A stretch of 64,000 bases of DNA from Parietichytrium sp. I65-24A (taxonomy: Eukaryota; Sar; Bigyra; Thraustochytrida; Thraustochytriidae), in NCBI GenBank assembly GCA_012862575.1, contig BLSF01000044.1, positions 124,001 to 188,000 on the forward strand, in the 5' to 3' direction. Shown piece by piece: positions 8,175 to 19,189 of this stretch. Within the stretch, counting starts at the first letter, position 1. The number at the start of each line of letters is the position of its first letter. A model generated the notes under the pieces. It saw only the letters and a list, made by a program, of their open reading frames with translations, was not told the origin of the DNA and made no database searches. The translations under genes and the position numbers were made by a program.

Positions 8175-11100
8175 CTATGGAGCACCCGAGTTATCCATGG
8201 ATCTGGACCTGCAGTGCTGCCCGACGGGAGGAGCGTCCCCTGAACTTTGCAGAGGGATGGAGCAGTCTTGGCGGATCTCCAAAGCCGATTCCATTTCGCC
8301 TTCCTGCAACGACGACAAAGGTTGGTCGCTAGGAGTGGGAGGCAGCGAAATCGCACGTCTTTCCAACAAGTGCTTCTTGGCTTTGCGAACTCCTTTTGTC
8401 GCCGCGACAGTCTGGTAAAACAAGTCGTTACGCTCGTCCTCCTCTCGAATGCTGTCCCACTGGGACAAGTTTGAGCGCAGCTGGAAAAGACAGTGCTCCA
8501 CATTCAGGTCTGCGACTTCGTTCAGGGCAGCGTAGAGAGGCTCAACGATAGCCTGGATGAAGGCTGACTGAAACCGGTAGATAGGAATTTTAATAGACCG
8601 GTCCATAAAAGGGAGCACAGGAAGGCCCCTTTCCTTCTCGAGGTCGCCTTGATTCCGAAACTCCACACAGAGCCGTTCGGTCCAAAGTTGATAAATATTC
8701 CACGCCTTGCACGAGCTGCTAATATCCGCAGCGTGAAGCGCAGCCTCCAGGATATTCACCTGGTCTAAATCCGAGACTAGGTTAGAATTGGTGTTTATTA
8801 GCGTTTGCGAGACCTTGATGAGCCGCCCAAGAAGAGCATCATGTTCTGCGTTGTCCGTGGCCAAAATCATAGATATGACACTCTTACGAAACAAGATTTT
8901 CTCCTCTATCGTTAAAGCACAAATTATGTTGCACTTTTCCTCGCGAACAAGCTCGAAAGCGATAGACGCGTGCATCATTTCGAGCGGGCTTCGATCGTTA
9001 TAACGCAACGCAAGGGGGTGCCACGTCTGGACAAGAAAGGTATTGGTGACTCCGGGGTGGCCCACGTCATGCGCAAAAGCCGCGAACAGCGCTGCGTACC
9101 GAGTCAAGTCACTGGCATACTTGTCCAAACCGCAACGAACAAACATGTGACTCATTGTTTGGCCCACATCTGCCGCATGCTGTGCATTGTGGTAGGGGTT
9201 GTCTAAGTACCGCGACTGGAGTGCCTCGAAGAAAGCAAACGCTTGCTTCACCGGAACCCCGATACGGTCGAAGATGCCATGCCGTTCAAATACTGCGAAA
9301 CCTACAAGAGGTAGCGGACCACACATGGACAAGTCAGATAGCCGGAACACGTTGAATGAATCCCACTCATCCACGCGCCTGAGCATCTCAATAATTTCTG
9401 ATGCGGCTTCCAGATTTTTAGCCCCGGAGAGGCTCAGCGCGCTCGAGTTGAGGTCGGCGCTGCTAAGTGATTCGTTGTGCTCATCCGAAGAAGACGATGG
9501 CCGGTCCAGATCAGAAAAGCTGGGGTGCCGCCTACGTAGCTCCCTTTGCAAGGGCGAGTCCTGCTTGAGCACATCGACCCTCTTGGGCATTAACGGCTCA
9601 TGGCTTCCATTTGTGTCGCCCAAGGAACGATTGTTGTTTTGGAAAATGACCACCTGTATCGTCTTATCTAGCTGGAAGAACGACATTGGGGTTAACGATC
9701 CCGATCGTTTATGCAAGAGCGGTGCGGACCGTCCGCTGGCGTTTCGAGAGGAGACGCTAGAAGTATCACTGGCCGTCTCGATGTCCTCCTCATCCGGGAG
9801 CGATCGGGCTTGTCGATCTTCCGTTGGCGTCATCTTTGCAGCAGGTAAGGCTTCGCCCATTGCAGGTTTAGGGCCACTCGACTCGGTTTGCTTCTCCTGA
9901 GGCGCTGCGCTGCTCGTCCTTGCACCCCCTCCTCTCTGCAAGCTACCTTTCTGCTCTCCGCCGGCATGTTCCTCGTGTTCGTCATCCTCCACCTCCTCGT
10001 CGTCGGTGGAAACATCAGACTGACTGCCCAGAATTTCCATGCTTGGGACCTCGGGCTCTGGCGCAGAGTGCTGAGATACTTGGCGCAATTCGAATCCCTC
10101 TTTGTGTGAGCTCGTCTTATTCTTACTTTCCGTCGCCCTTCCGCCAGTCCCTGAAAGTTTTCCTGATCTGTCCCGGACCTCCGCAAACGAGTATTTGGAT
10201 TTGAGAAAGAGATGGCTCCCCCCTGCTTGCTTCCCAGAAAGGTTGTTCCATGGTTTGTCGTGCGCGAATGAACTAGACTGGGACGAGGCTGGTGACGGCG
10301 GCGAAGTGAGGGTGGCCGAGGAGATTATGTGTTGCAGCGGAGAAATTCTCTTTGAGCCATGGATTTGTCCCGGTCCTTCCCCGCCAGAGTCATCCTCGTC
10401 GCATGACAGCTCCTCTTCGTCCGACAAGAAAACCTTTTCTACCATGATCGAATTGTCTAAAAAGTCCATATCGTTGGAGGAGAAAGCTCTCGCCCGCTCT
10501 CCGCCTTGCAACACGTCAAATCGGCGGCCATGCATGTTCGCTGTACTCTTGGAGCCATTAAAACTCGGCTTTCTGTACACGTACCATGAGGGGGTGCTCT
10601 TGATGCTGCCATCTCCAACGGACGAGGCGATGGACCTCATAGAGTGGGCGGACTCAAGTCTTCTAAACACCGGAAAGTCGGCGTATTCGTGCAGCAAATA
10701 CTGTTTCACATCTTCTGGCAAAGCATGAACCCGATGTTTGACATCATCAACTTGTGGGTGCAAAAGAGTTACAAGAGCGCGATGACACACAAGCGCCTCT
10801 TGACGGCTAATAATGACAGACTCACTGGCATCTCTTCCCAACGCCTTTTCGATGATTTTGACGGACTCGTGAATCAGCTTGGAGTTGTATATGGTCTCCT
10901 GTAAAGAATTCTGGGACATTGGTGAACGTTGGGAGTGCGAGCCGTGTAGCCCGGACGCAAATAGTCGCCTAGGCCGCCCGGCTTTGCTTTTCCGCCTGCG
11001 AAAGCTTCCAGGATCCGTTCCCCGAGAGGTATGTGCAGCAGATTTATTTTCAAACTCCACCTTCTTGTGTCGTCCGCTATCCGTGCTCCTGCCGCTATCT

Positions 11101-11354
11101 ATCGACGTGAAAGACCCGTGACCAGGACTTCCCTCCGTGCTGAGTCGAAACAATTCTTTTCTGCGCGCCGAACTCGGCGACGACTCGCCAAAACCAGAAA
11201 AGTCGCCGCCCAAACTCCTGCCTCGCACATGTGTATCGTCATTTGTGGCGCTCGGGGACTGGCCGTGACCTATCCCACCCTGGGTTGGTTCCGACATGGC
11301 CCCGCAGCCCACAAAGCTCCACGAAGAAACCGAAGCCTCGATATGACACTCCAA
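8175..11354 (-). CDS. HD-type 3',5'-cyclic nucleotide phosphodiesterase (class I) with long disordered N-terminus
   Basis: This enzyme should hydrolyse cAMP and/or cGMP. The frame has 1059 residues; initiation at Met-1 or at MSEPTQGG (residue 20) are both possible. The catalytic domain fills roughly residues 650-1000. It carries the full metal-binding set: YHNAQHAADV (~720), FAAFAHDVGHPGVTN (~768) and LHAADIS (~873), followed by NQGDLEKERGLPVLPFMDR, the invariant Q-containing end of the pocket. The ~650 residues before it are Ser/acidic-rich and low complexity, with an Arg/Lys basic patch (~115-130), suggesting phosphoregulation or localisation. No GAF, PAS or transmembrane segment is recognisable. 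It may work in the same pathway as the cyclic-nucleotide-binding protein at 50.6-53.4 kb. Confidence 0.93.
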   Translation of the reverse strand: MECHIEASVSSWSFVGCGAMSEPTQGGIGHGQSPSATNDDTHVRGRSLGGDFSGFGESSPSSARRKELFRLSTEGSPGHGSFTSIDSGRSTDSGRHKKVEFENKSAAHTSRGTDPGSFRRRKSKAGRPRRLFASGLHGSHSQRSPMSQNSLQETIYNSKLIHESVKIIEKALGRDASESVIISRQEALVCHRALVTLLHPQVDDVKHRVHALPEDVKQYLLHEYADFPVFRRLESAHSMRSIASSVGDGSIKSTPSWYVYRKPSFNGSKSTANMHGRRFDVLQGGERARAFSSNDMDFLDNSIMVEKVFLSDEEELSCDEDDSGGEGPGQIHGSKRISPLQHIISSATLTSPPSPASSQSSSFAHDKPWNNLSGKQAGGSHLFLKSKYSFAEVRDRSGKLSGTGGRATESKNKTSSHKEGFELRQVSQHSAPEPEVPSMEILGSQSDVSTDDEEVEDDEHEEHAGGEQKGSLQRGGGARTSSAAPQEKQTESSGPKPAMGEALPAAKMTPTEDRQARSLPDEEDIETASDTSSVSSRNASGRSAPLLHKRSGSLTPMSFFQLDKTIQVVIFQNNNRSLGDTNGSHEPLMPKRVDVLKQDSPLQRELRRRHPSFSDLDRPSSSSDEHNESLSSADLNSSALSLSGAKNLEAASEIIEMLRRVDEWDSFNVFRLSDLSMCGPLPLVGFAVFERHGIFDRIGVPVKQAFAFFEALQSRYLDNPYHNAQHAADVGQTMSHMFVRCGLDKYASDLTRYAALFAAFAHDVGHPGVTNTFLVQTWHPLALRYNDRSPLEMMHASIAFELVREEKCNIICALTIEEKILFRKSVISMILATDNAEHDALLGRLIKVSQTLINTNSNLVSDLDQVNILEAALHAADISSSCKAWNIYQLWTERLCVEFRNQGDLEKERGLPVLPFMDRSIKIPIYRFQSAFIQAIVEPLYAALNEVADLNVEHCLFQLRSNLSQWDSIREEDERNDLFYQTVAATKGVRKAKKHLLERRAISLPPTPSDQPLSSLQEGEMESALEIRQDCSIPLQSSGDAPPVGQHCRSRSMDNSGAP

Positions 11355-13183
11355 TCAAAGTCGCCAAGCTTTGTGTACTCTATGCAAAGCACTTCTCAAA
11401 AGTCTCCAAGTAGATGTAGAGAATGCTGCCCTTCGTAGATGAGAGATCCACCGCGTATTAGATATCGAATCTAAAAACCAAGTTCCCACAAAGTATTGAC
11501 GGCTGCCAGACAATTCGGAGAAGAAGAGATGTCAAAGTAGACGATATATATATATCCCGGCCCACAGAGTGCAGACTGCAAAAGCTACATACGTTCTTTC
11601 ACCTCCGCATCCCAATCCCATGCGCGACGCACACCCACTCGCCCACTCGCCCGCAGCTGCAGTTCCCCAAGAACGATCTCCCACACCTACGCTTCTTGCC
11701 CACACCAGGGCACGATGTACCCGCGCGCAAGTGCCAACGTCCAAAAGCCGCTCAAAAGTTGGAGAGCCAAAGTCGACAAAAAACAACAAGCCCCACACGT
11801 GGCTCTTCGGAGGGTACGCGCGCTCCCCACAGCAGATGTCCGCCTCCTTTCGGTCCCCGAGGCCCTGAGTGGGAGTTCTTGTGAGGGGAAACAGCGTCCT
11901 CACTACAAGTACTTTGACGCGTACGCGCTGAAATGACTCACAGAGAGAGACAGAGAGACAGAGACAGAGAGAGAGAGAAGCGAAACAAACGAAACAAATC
12001 CCAAAAAAAAGACGACGAAAATTAGAGAGAAAATGCGAAGCTCCTGAGACTACTACCTCGTCGTTACCTACACCCTACGCCCGGTCCTACCGTCATTCTC
12101 TATACAATACTAACTCCCTACTGCACGTCTACCCGTACGAATAGGAGACCGAGTTGCAAAGCGGTGAAAGGACTTTTGATTTTGAGAGGGAAAAAAATGG
12201 GAAAAAGAAAGTGGATAGGGGTAATAGTGCCATACTAAGGGTACTTACTGCCAGCAAGGAGAACAGAGAGAGAGGGGGAGAGCTGCGCGCACGCCTCCTC
12301 CTCTCTGCGATTAGGAGTAGCAATAAATGCGACTAAGAAATCGGTTTCGGCTTGCTCCAAAGATGTAAGAGATGAGAGAGTTGACTAAATTTGATGACAG
12401 TTGTCTTTTCGTGCTGAGATTGCTGGCGCATGTTGAAGTCGAAATAAACGAACAAACAAACAACAGCAATTGACAAGAACAAATCTCACAGTCAATAAAA
12501 GGTTGGCGATGATTTGGATTGACTGTGAATTTCGAGCTTTGTTTTCCACCCCCTTTTCTGGGACTTTTGCCTTACTTTTCCCGCGCTTTTCTTCTCTATC
12601 CCTCTCCATAGATGTCTGATAAGACGAACAGATTGCTAACGATTATGTTGACTGGGCTTGAGTGCAGGGGATGCTTTCAATTTGGTAAGACTGGCAGCGA
12701 GCGTTTCGTGTGCTTCTTAATGCTTCTTGCGCTTATTGCACAGAATGAAGACACTTAGGGGAAAGGTGTGATAGGGCTTTACTATAAAGCTTCTCTGCGC
12801 AACGCAAGCAAGTCTGCTTTGCCTGCTTCCAAGCCCAGCCATGGCTCCCCATCCCCGCCATGTGCTCAATGTGGCCTTCGTTAAAACTTGAACCAGTTGC
12901 ATTGAACAACTTGCGGTACATCTACTGTTGCAACACGAGATATGACTGTTGATCTGTGCATTGATGTTCTGGCACTGGTCCCCTAAGCATACGCTTTTTC
13001 TCTTTATTTGTGCCCCTTGCGAGTTGACACATCATCGGATCGTCTGGAACGTTGTTGGATCGTTCGTATGGTCGAAGGTTGATTTTTTACAAGCTCCAAA
13101 GCTGCTTTCGCTTGATTTGCTCAGCGTTGAGCAAAAGTCCGAGATTCCTCAGAGGGCCATCACGACCAATGACAAACCGGCAT
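11355..13183. other. Intergenic region
   Basis: This 1.8 kb separates the phosphodiesterase start from the PHAX stop. It contains a TA run near 11540-11555, which could serve as the phosphodiesterase TATA element, a GA/CAGA microsatellite (11943-11978) and T-rich segments. The small ORFs at 11532-11903 and 12717-12921 show no recognisable protein. Confidence 0.5.
11943..11978. repeat. (GAGACA)n/(GA)n microsatellite
   Basis: Tandem GAGA and GAGACA units lie in the spacer between the phosphodiesterase and PHAX genes. Confidence 0.85.
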
Positions 13184-13834
13184 CTAAATTGTGCATTTGA
13201 AAGGCTTCCTTTTCCAGGTGCCGCGTTTCCTCCGCTTCGTGTCCGCCGTGGCCATGCTAGCAAACTTGAGCTTTCCGATCCGCTCCTTTGCCAGTGCAAA
13301 GAAGACGCCTCCGTTGCTCTTCTTTCGTGATCCATTTTGCACGGCGATCCCGCCGTTGTTTTGCACATCCTGGACCAAAGCTGCTAGCCTTTGCGCTTCT
13401 TCTGCCCCGATCTCAGCAACTACATCCCTCACAAACCCGACATTTTGCTCGTCAAGTTGCCGACAGATTCTCTTTGCGACCTCGTTTCCCGCGGCACCTC
13501 GCTTGCCACTCTTCTTCAAGTCAACGTCATCGCCGTTTTCGCTCCTGCGTCCAAAAACTCTCTCAAACTTTTCCGTCGCCCCTTTCTCGGTCTGCAAATT
13601 CTCATTCTCACGACCTGGCCCTTCTTCGTCTCCCACCTTCAGAACTTGAAGAACTTCGACGTCTTCATTCTCCTTCTCGCTTGCAGAATCGTACTCCGCC
13701 AGCTCCTTTTCCAAACGTGAGATCTCTGCCTCCAGCTCTTGGATCTCCGGAGATCCACTGCTAGCCTCCTCACAGTACGCTGTTCGCGATGTTCGGGCAT
13801 TTCGGGCACACTCGCCCTCAGCAGCGTGGTCCAT
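13184..13834 (-). CDS. PHAX: PHAX-like snRNA export adaptor (RNA_GG_bind domain)
   Basis: PHAX links capped U snRNA and the cap-binding complex to CRM1 for nuclear export. The 216-residue frame contains the PHAX RNA-binding domain at about 118-185: VAKRICRQLDE, then IGAEEAQRLAALVQDVQNNG, and the hallmark GSRKKSNGGVFF with its Gly-Gly turn. A basic tail (DTKRRKRGTWKRK) follows. The N-terminal half has a predicted coiled coil (IQELEAEISRLEKELAEY, 31-48) and Ser/acidic residues that could be phosphorylated. The protein is short compared with the ~390-residue vertebrate protein; the adaptor region upstream of the domain is condensed. An additional 5' exon is not evident. Confidence 0.85.
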   Translation of the reverse strand: MDHAAEGECARNARTSRTAYCEEASSGSPEIQELEAEISRLEKELAEYDSASEKENEDVEVLQVLKVGDEEGPGRENENLQTEKGATEKFERVFGRRSENGDDVDLKKSGKRGAAGNEVAKRICRQLDEQNVGFVRDVVAEIGAEEAQRLAALVQDVQNNGGIAVQNGSRKKSNGGVFFALAKERIGKLKFASMATADTKRRKRGTWKRKPFKCTI

Positions 13835-16520
13835 GGACGCTCCTTGCCGATCCCTTCACTTGCCAATTCGTGTAGCTCGGGCTGTGTCGATTCCTGTTGG
13901 GCGCTACCGTGCGCTAGTTCCCGCAGTAGCTCGTCGGCGACCAGTAGTGAAGGACTGCTTCTCGGTCAATTTGGGCGGTACGCGAGTACTGCCAGTGAGT
14001 ACCCGTATTCTTCTCACCGATGTAAGACGTGTAAGGAATGTGAGTCCAACTTTCCTTGATTCTTGTGAATTATGGTAAGAATTTTAGGCAAAACCTGTAG
14101 AACTCTGTCTGGCAAAATTCAAATTTTTGAAAAAAGTTTCACAATCTCGCGTCTCTCCGAGGACAGTCAGATACATGCAAACACATACAGATAGGTGCGA
14201 ATTTGCGCTCAAATACAGACAGGCACATACGGTATCGTACGTAATGCAGAGGCTTTGACCCGCCTGAAAAGCGAAGAAGGAGGAGAGTGAGCTCAGCGAG
14301 GAAGGTAGGTCTGCGAAAAACTGGCAACTGAAAACAGGGCGAAGAGTCATCAAGTCGGGCTCAAGTCACATGTGAAGTTAGGGCGCAAAAGGAAGTATGG
14401 ACACATGAACAATTAGTTGAGACAGGTCGTCGTTTGCGAGGATCAAAAGAGTTAGCTCGTGACGTGGCCAGAACCGACCCATGGCGCTGCTTGCGCCGCG
14501 ACTGGATTTTAAATTAATTAGTGAAACATTGGCCAGCGGGAATCCAAAATGGGAAGGATTAAGGAACGAGGGGATGAATGAGCATCCCTGCCTCCAAAAT
14601 TGTGCTTGACACTCTTCGGAAGTGACTGGAACTGCACTTGCATCGTTGAGGCGTGCATGCGTAGACAAGTCTTCAAATTGATAGGCTTCGTGCTGGCCGT
14701 CACAAAAGGCTTCCCCAAGAAAGACCTTGAGGATGAAACGTATGTATGCTTTCCGAGCGAGTCGGTGGCCATGGAGAAGAGTACTGATGAATCCCTGTAC
14801 TAGTTTTCGCGCATGTATGGGAGGCCAGCAAGGTCAAACGTGTTGGTATCGACATTCGGGAAACCGACCCAGGAAAACCACGTCGTCAGTATCGAAGACG
14901 CCGCCGATGAGGCAACCCCTCGATGCTTTGTGTTCTTCGCATTGCTTTGTGAGCCGACTGGACCAGCCACATCGGCGTAAACAAGTTGCGTTGTAGCGTT
15001 CGCGATGACTTCTTTGCGACGAGCTGGCAATTGCAGATTCTCTGGGTAATTCTTGTTTTTTCGTCACAAGAGTCACAAGCAACGCTTATCTTGCGAACGG
15101 ATACTTTGTTCTCTTGCAACTTGAATCAGAGTCGCGCAAGCCGTCATTCGATGACCACGTCTTCAGAGAGGATAAAGTGCAGAATCCAACTTATCCACTC
15201 TCAGGAGGCACAACTTGCAATACGCAACATAATAAGCCCGAAGGCAGTCGACGATGGACATCGCTGAAAAAGCGCTGCTATACGAACGCCTGTAGCAGGA
15301 AGCTTGCTGCGCAGTCCTCAAGAGTCTATTTCATCGATTGTTGAATTTGATCGTGACAAATCAACGTTGGTCTGTGAGTAAAAGAAAAAACAAGTCCAGC
15401 GTTGGAAACCAAAGTGAAGTCACGAAGTGCAGCGAAAACAAACCCTATCGGAAGATTGGGTGTGTTGAAACCAAGTGTGTCATTTCCCATTTGCACTGTT
15501 CTACGATGTCTTGCGACAACTCATCCATTACATTTTCTCCTATCACTTGTCCATCTGTAACACTACAACTCCAACGGTAGGGTAGAATCTACTGACAATA
15601 GACCACGCGACCTTGCACGAGAAATCTTCGATGAAAAATTGCGTCGAATCCATTGAGTCTTAGACTATTTGCTCGCTGAGGCTCTTAAGCTGTTGGTCCT
15701 TGGACTGTGTGGATTGTAACTTTTATGGACTGTGCTGAAATGGATAAAGAAATGGTCCTACAAAAACCGCAGTTTTCCTTGCTTCACCGGATCTCCCGAC
15801 GCTATCGACAGCTACTGTAAATAATAGAATTTGGATGACCCACCTTCCACCTCCTCCTTATGCGAAAACCATAGTTGTGCGCGTGTTCCATAAGGAAAAA
15901 GTTGACCCAACCTTTTAAATTAGCGTGTACACTCTGCTACCAGACCTCGCGTTCATCCACCAGACCTACCAGAAGCGCATAATAATAGCTAAAGCTCCGC
16001 TGCATGCGCGTGTCCTATTCCATTACTATTAAACCCCACCATGACTCCTATCGCACGACGTAGCTGGACAGAGGTCAGGTCGTAGCACCTCATAAGTCAG
16101 CCTCCCGCGAGTCTTGTGTCAGAAAAACCACCAGGCTGCACCTCGCAGACGCGCTTCCTGCCCCCCTCGCGCATCCTTGCACCGACGCCACACTAATACT
16201 ACCTATGCCTAACCCTTACTCATCTGCGGAAGTCTCCGATCGGTGTTCGTGGCAGATAGTGGGAGGAACTATGTCAGCCGTAAGAAGCGAGGGGAGCACG
16301 GAGCGCCAAAGCTGGAGGTGGAAGCTGGGCGGCACCAGACCCGGAATACCGCGAAACGATTGTGCAGTGGGTGCGTGTGAGACAGCATTCGATTGATTGA
16401 TTGATTGATTGATTGAGTTTTCGAGTTGATTGACTGATTGAATTGATTTGAATTCACTGCCAATTCGCAGCGATTGATTGATTGATTGATTGAGCAATCG
16501 ATTGTGTTTTGAAGTGATTG

Positions 16521-16555
<35 letters not shown>

Positions 16556-17506
16556 GAAGTGGTCGAAGCGATTGAACTGAAAGGCTTCGGAAAAGGGGTT
16601 GGTTTGTCAACTCTGACTTGGGAATAATTGCGAATTGAGCATTCTGCGTCACCGATTTTGAGGCTGGAGAAGGGTTGCGCTGATTTGCGCCGCTCTGCTT
16701 GCAGTGGTTTGGAGGTTTCGATCGAGTGGACTTGGTTTGGTTCGGGCGCACACGAGCCGCGCACGCAAGCTGGTTGAGGGTTGGCCATCGCGACAGGAAG
16801 ATCAGTTTGGGGACTTTTGTCATTGGTTGCGGCAAGAGCGATTTGAGTGGTTGCCGAGAGTGTAAAGTTGTTTCCTTGCTCCCGAAGACCACATTCAGGC
16901 ATTTTTAAATATTGTAAAAATCGCCAGAAGGAAAGAAAGCATCGTTGCACCGCAGAACCGGGTGTGAATCTACGTCTGTGAGCCAGAGCACAGAGTCTGT
17001 GTCGTGATCTCATCTGTCGCATCCAGGCTGCTCTTCGTCAGTGTTAACCGCAAGCGCTAAACGGGACGGACTTAGAGCACTCCAGTGTGTCATCTTTGGC
17101 CTCCATCGGCTGTATTCCTCGCATTGGCTCATACGGCACTGTGTGAGGAGCTGCTTGGTGTGCTGCTGCGTTTTGTTGGAGAGATTGGTGGTGACAACAT
17201 TTCTTCTGACGGACCACTACCGCAGTTTTTTTAGACTACCGGTAAACAGTACACATTCGCAGAAGAAGGAAGGAAGGAAGGTGGTTGGTGAGGCGAGACA
17301 GCATTCATTCTCTGTCAAGTCGCCCGATAGTGTACTGTACGCTGCCTGCACAGCCTGCACAGTACTCAGTACCGGTCCTACGCATTGGCTGAGACACCCA
17401 GAGTTAGGCCCTGGCTGCAGTGGAGTCGCGTTCAAAATTGCCCGAGTAGATCTGCTTCTGCCTGTCAAAAGTTGACTCGGAACGGGAGGCACGGACGAAT
17501 AGCAAG
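13835..17506. other. Largest intergenic region (3.7 kb), divergent promoters
   Basis: This lies between the divergent starts of PHAX (minus) and the Mpv17-like gene (plus). It contains GATT arrays (16391-16556) and no gene I can support. The minus-strand frame at 16216-17022 is mostly translated GATT repeat. The minus-strand frames around 14800-15120 have a faint transposon-like flavour (see rejected items). TATAA-poor, pyrimidine-rich DNA precedes the Mpv17-like ATG. Confidence 0.45.
16391..16556. repeat. Three (GATT)n arrays
   Basis: GATT tetranucleotide runs lie at 16391-16417, 16472-16494 and 16521-16556, separated by GATTGAATTG-like degenerate spacer. On the complementary strand this gives an open QSIN-type repeat reading frame, which explains the long ORF there. 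Confidence 0.9.
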
Positions 17507-18229
17507 ATGATGAACAGATTGGGGTACAGCTCGGGGATCCTCACGCGGAGGGCGTCATTGCCGAACGCATGGTCGGGGTCCTTGCTGCAAAGAAGCGGGG
17601 CAATGGAGTGGAAGCCTTTGATTTCCAAGGCGGTTCAAAGGTATGGGGAGCTCCTCGTCGAAAAGCCGTTCGCGACAAACTTTGCCTCTGGACTTACCCT
17701 TGGGATGGCGGGCGACTTGATCTGCCAGTTCCTGGTGGAAGGCAAGGGCATGGAATCGTTCAACTTTAGGCGCTTTGTCGGGGTCAGCACGTTTAGTGCG
17801 TTTTATTGCAGCACGATTTCACTCCGCGTGTTTGCACTGTACCCCAAAATGCTGCCAGCTTCATTCTTGAAGAGCCCGTTGAAAGAAGGGCTTGCGAGTG
17901 CCCTCTTAGACTGTCTTGTGCACAGCCCGCTCCTATATTTGCCGTGCTTTTACGTCTGGACTGGAGCTTTTGATGGTGAAACTATTGAGCAGTCGCTCAA
18001 GACTTATAAAAAACAGTTCGTGGAGGTGATGGAGTCCTTGCTGGCAATCTGGATACCCATACAGACACTCAATTTCTCCGTCATTCCTCGTAGCCAACGG
18101 GTTGTCTTTGTTTGTGGCGCGAACTTGATCTGGAATTGCCTGTTAGATTACATTGCGTACGGCGAGCATGATGACGCTGACGCTTCGTTCGCGGAGCAAG
18201 AGAAACCGCAAAAGGAGATTTTAGTATAG
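17507..18229 (+). CDS. Mpv17/PMP22-family integral membrane protein
   Basis: Family members are four-helix proteins of the inner mitochondrial, peroxisomal or (in yeast, Sym1) mitochondrial membrane, linked to metabolite or ion permeation. The 240-residue frame starts MMNRLGYSS with an Arg-containing, acid-free N-terminus (ILTRRASLPNAW), consistent with mitochondrial targeting. Helices are visible around 65-80 (GLTLGMAGDLICQFL), 95-115, 130-150 (ALLDCLVHSPLLYLPCFYVW) and 195-215. The family signature W-x-P-x-Q-x-x-N-F appears as WIPIQTLNFSVIP, followed by RVVFVCGANLIWNCLLDY. The tail is acidic and hydrophilic (HDDADASFAEQEK). Length and domain cover the complete family fold. Confidence 0.88.
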   Translation: MMNRLGYSSGILTRRASLPNAWSGSLLQRSGAMEWKPLISKAVQRYGELLVEKPFATNFASGLTLGMAGDLICQFLVEGKGMESFNFRRFVGVSTFSAFYCSTISLRVFALYPKMLPASFLKSPLKEGLASALLDCLVHSPLLYLPCFYVWTGAFDGETIEQSLKTYKKQFVEVMESLLAIWIPIQTLNFSVIPRSQRVVFVCGANLIWNCLLDYIAYGEHDDADASFAEQEKPQKEILV

Positions 18230-18712
18230 AACGGCGGGCGTCTGTGTTAGACTCTCGATTTCCCCTCTCTCCTGCGCTAGGCTGGACAAACAGAAACAAG
18301 CTGTTTCTTGGCCACCTGGATTTTTTATGTTGTACAAAACTTGCCTCCTTTACTGTTCATTCCATCAAACAACTCTATGTTGAAAGATTCTCAATCAAGT
18401 ATACTTATTTTACTCTTTCTGATTTCTTTATACCTACGTTCTCGACATTATCGACAACGCGTTTGGGCTTCTCGGGAAAGTCCATAGGGCTATGCCACCC
18501 ACGACACCTTACACCTCCTCTGCTTTCTAGCTAAAAACAGGTGCAGAACGTTGGTCAGCCACTCCCACCTAAGCCGCGCGAGAGCAAGTCCTCCACCCTC
18601 GGCACCGTCTGCAGCTCCGAGTTCCCGCTAACAAACTAGATAAAATTCAATCCCCGCCCCCTATTGATCGATTATACGGGCATCAAGGCCAAGCAAGAGT
18701 GGATGCGCCGGA
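18230..18712. other. Intergenic, convergent 3' ends
   Basis: This 480 bp stretch lies between the stop codons of the Mpv17-like and MED31 genes. T-rich segments near 18310-18420 may contain 3'-processing signals. No gene is evident. Confidence 0.5.
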
Positions 18713-19189
18713 TCACGCCCCAGCGGGTTCTGTCTCCATCGCCTCGGGCTGATCCTCCTGGCCATCCTGCTGCTCCTGTGCGGCCTGTTGTACGGCGCTG
18801 GGTTTCCCGTGGAAATACTGCCAGTGAAAGAATTGTTGTGCGTGCATCATCTCTGTTGCCTGTGTATCCTTCAATTTGGCTCGAAAATCCTTGTTCTGCA
18901 GCAGCTCCAGAAAGTAAAGGCAGTGCGGGTACTGAATGAACTTGGCGTACTCCGGCCGTCTCCAGTACTGCAAGTAGTCCAAGTACGCGAGGAATCGCTC
19001 GTCTTCCAACGTGAGGCGTTGCGCCAAGTAGTTGAGATATCTCGGGTTCGCTAGGCACTGCACGAACTCCAGCTCAACCTCGAACCGCAGCCGCTCCTTC
19101 GCGTCCACCAAGCTCTCATCCGCCGCTTCTACGCCCGTGCCGCCTTCTACGTCCACCATACTCGACGCTTCCGCTTCTGCGTCCACCAT
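18713..19189 (-). CDS. MED31: Mediator subunit 31 (SOH1)
   Basis: MED31 sits in the middle module of Mediator and helps bridge transcription factors and RNA polymerase II. From the Met at 19189 (MVDAEAEASS) the protein has 158 residues. The frame extends further upstream, but that part looks non-coding. The Soh1 domain, about residues 30-125, is highly conserved: RFEVELEFVQCLANPRYLNY, then DERFLAYLDYLQYWRRPEYA, IQYPHCLYFLELLQ, and the FHWQYF end. The N-terminus is acidic and the C-terminus is Gln/Glu-rich (QQAAQEQQDGQEDQPEAME). No intron is needed. Confidence 0.95.
   Translation of the reverse strand: MVDAEAEASSMVDVEGGTGVEAADESLVDAKERLRFEVELEFVQCLANPRYLNYLAQRLTLEDERFLAYLDYLQYWRRPEYAKFIQYPHCLYFLELLQNKDFRAKLKDTQATEMMHAQQFFHWQYFHGKPSAVQQAAQEQQDGQEDQPEAMETEPAGA

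Noticed and set aside
11532-11903. 123-codon minus-strand frame upstream of the phosphodiesterase
   Set aside because: No recognisable motif; overlapping plus-strand frames of equal length exist and composition is unremarkable.
14800-15120. Minus-strand words (CDSC, LVYADVAGP) faintly like a Ty1/copia pre-integrase/integrase region
   Set aside because: The match is only a few residues, with no recognisable reverse transcriptase, RNase H or terminal repeats nearby. If real it is a very old, broken fossil fragment; the evidence is too thin to annotate.
16216-17022. 268-codon minus-strand frame with QSINQSINQ runs
   Set aside because: It is generated by the GATT arrays; the flanking parts have no protein-like pattern and another frame is open as well over the same repeat.
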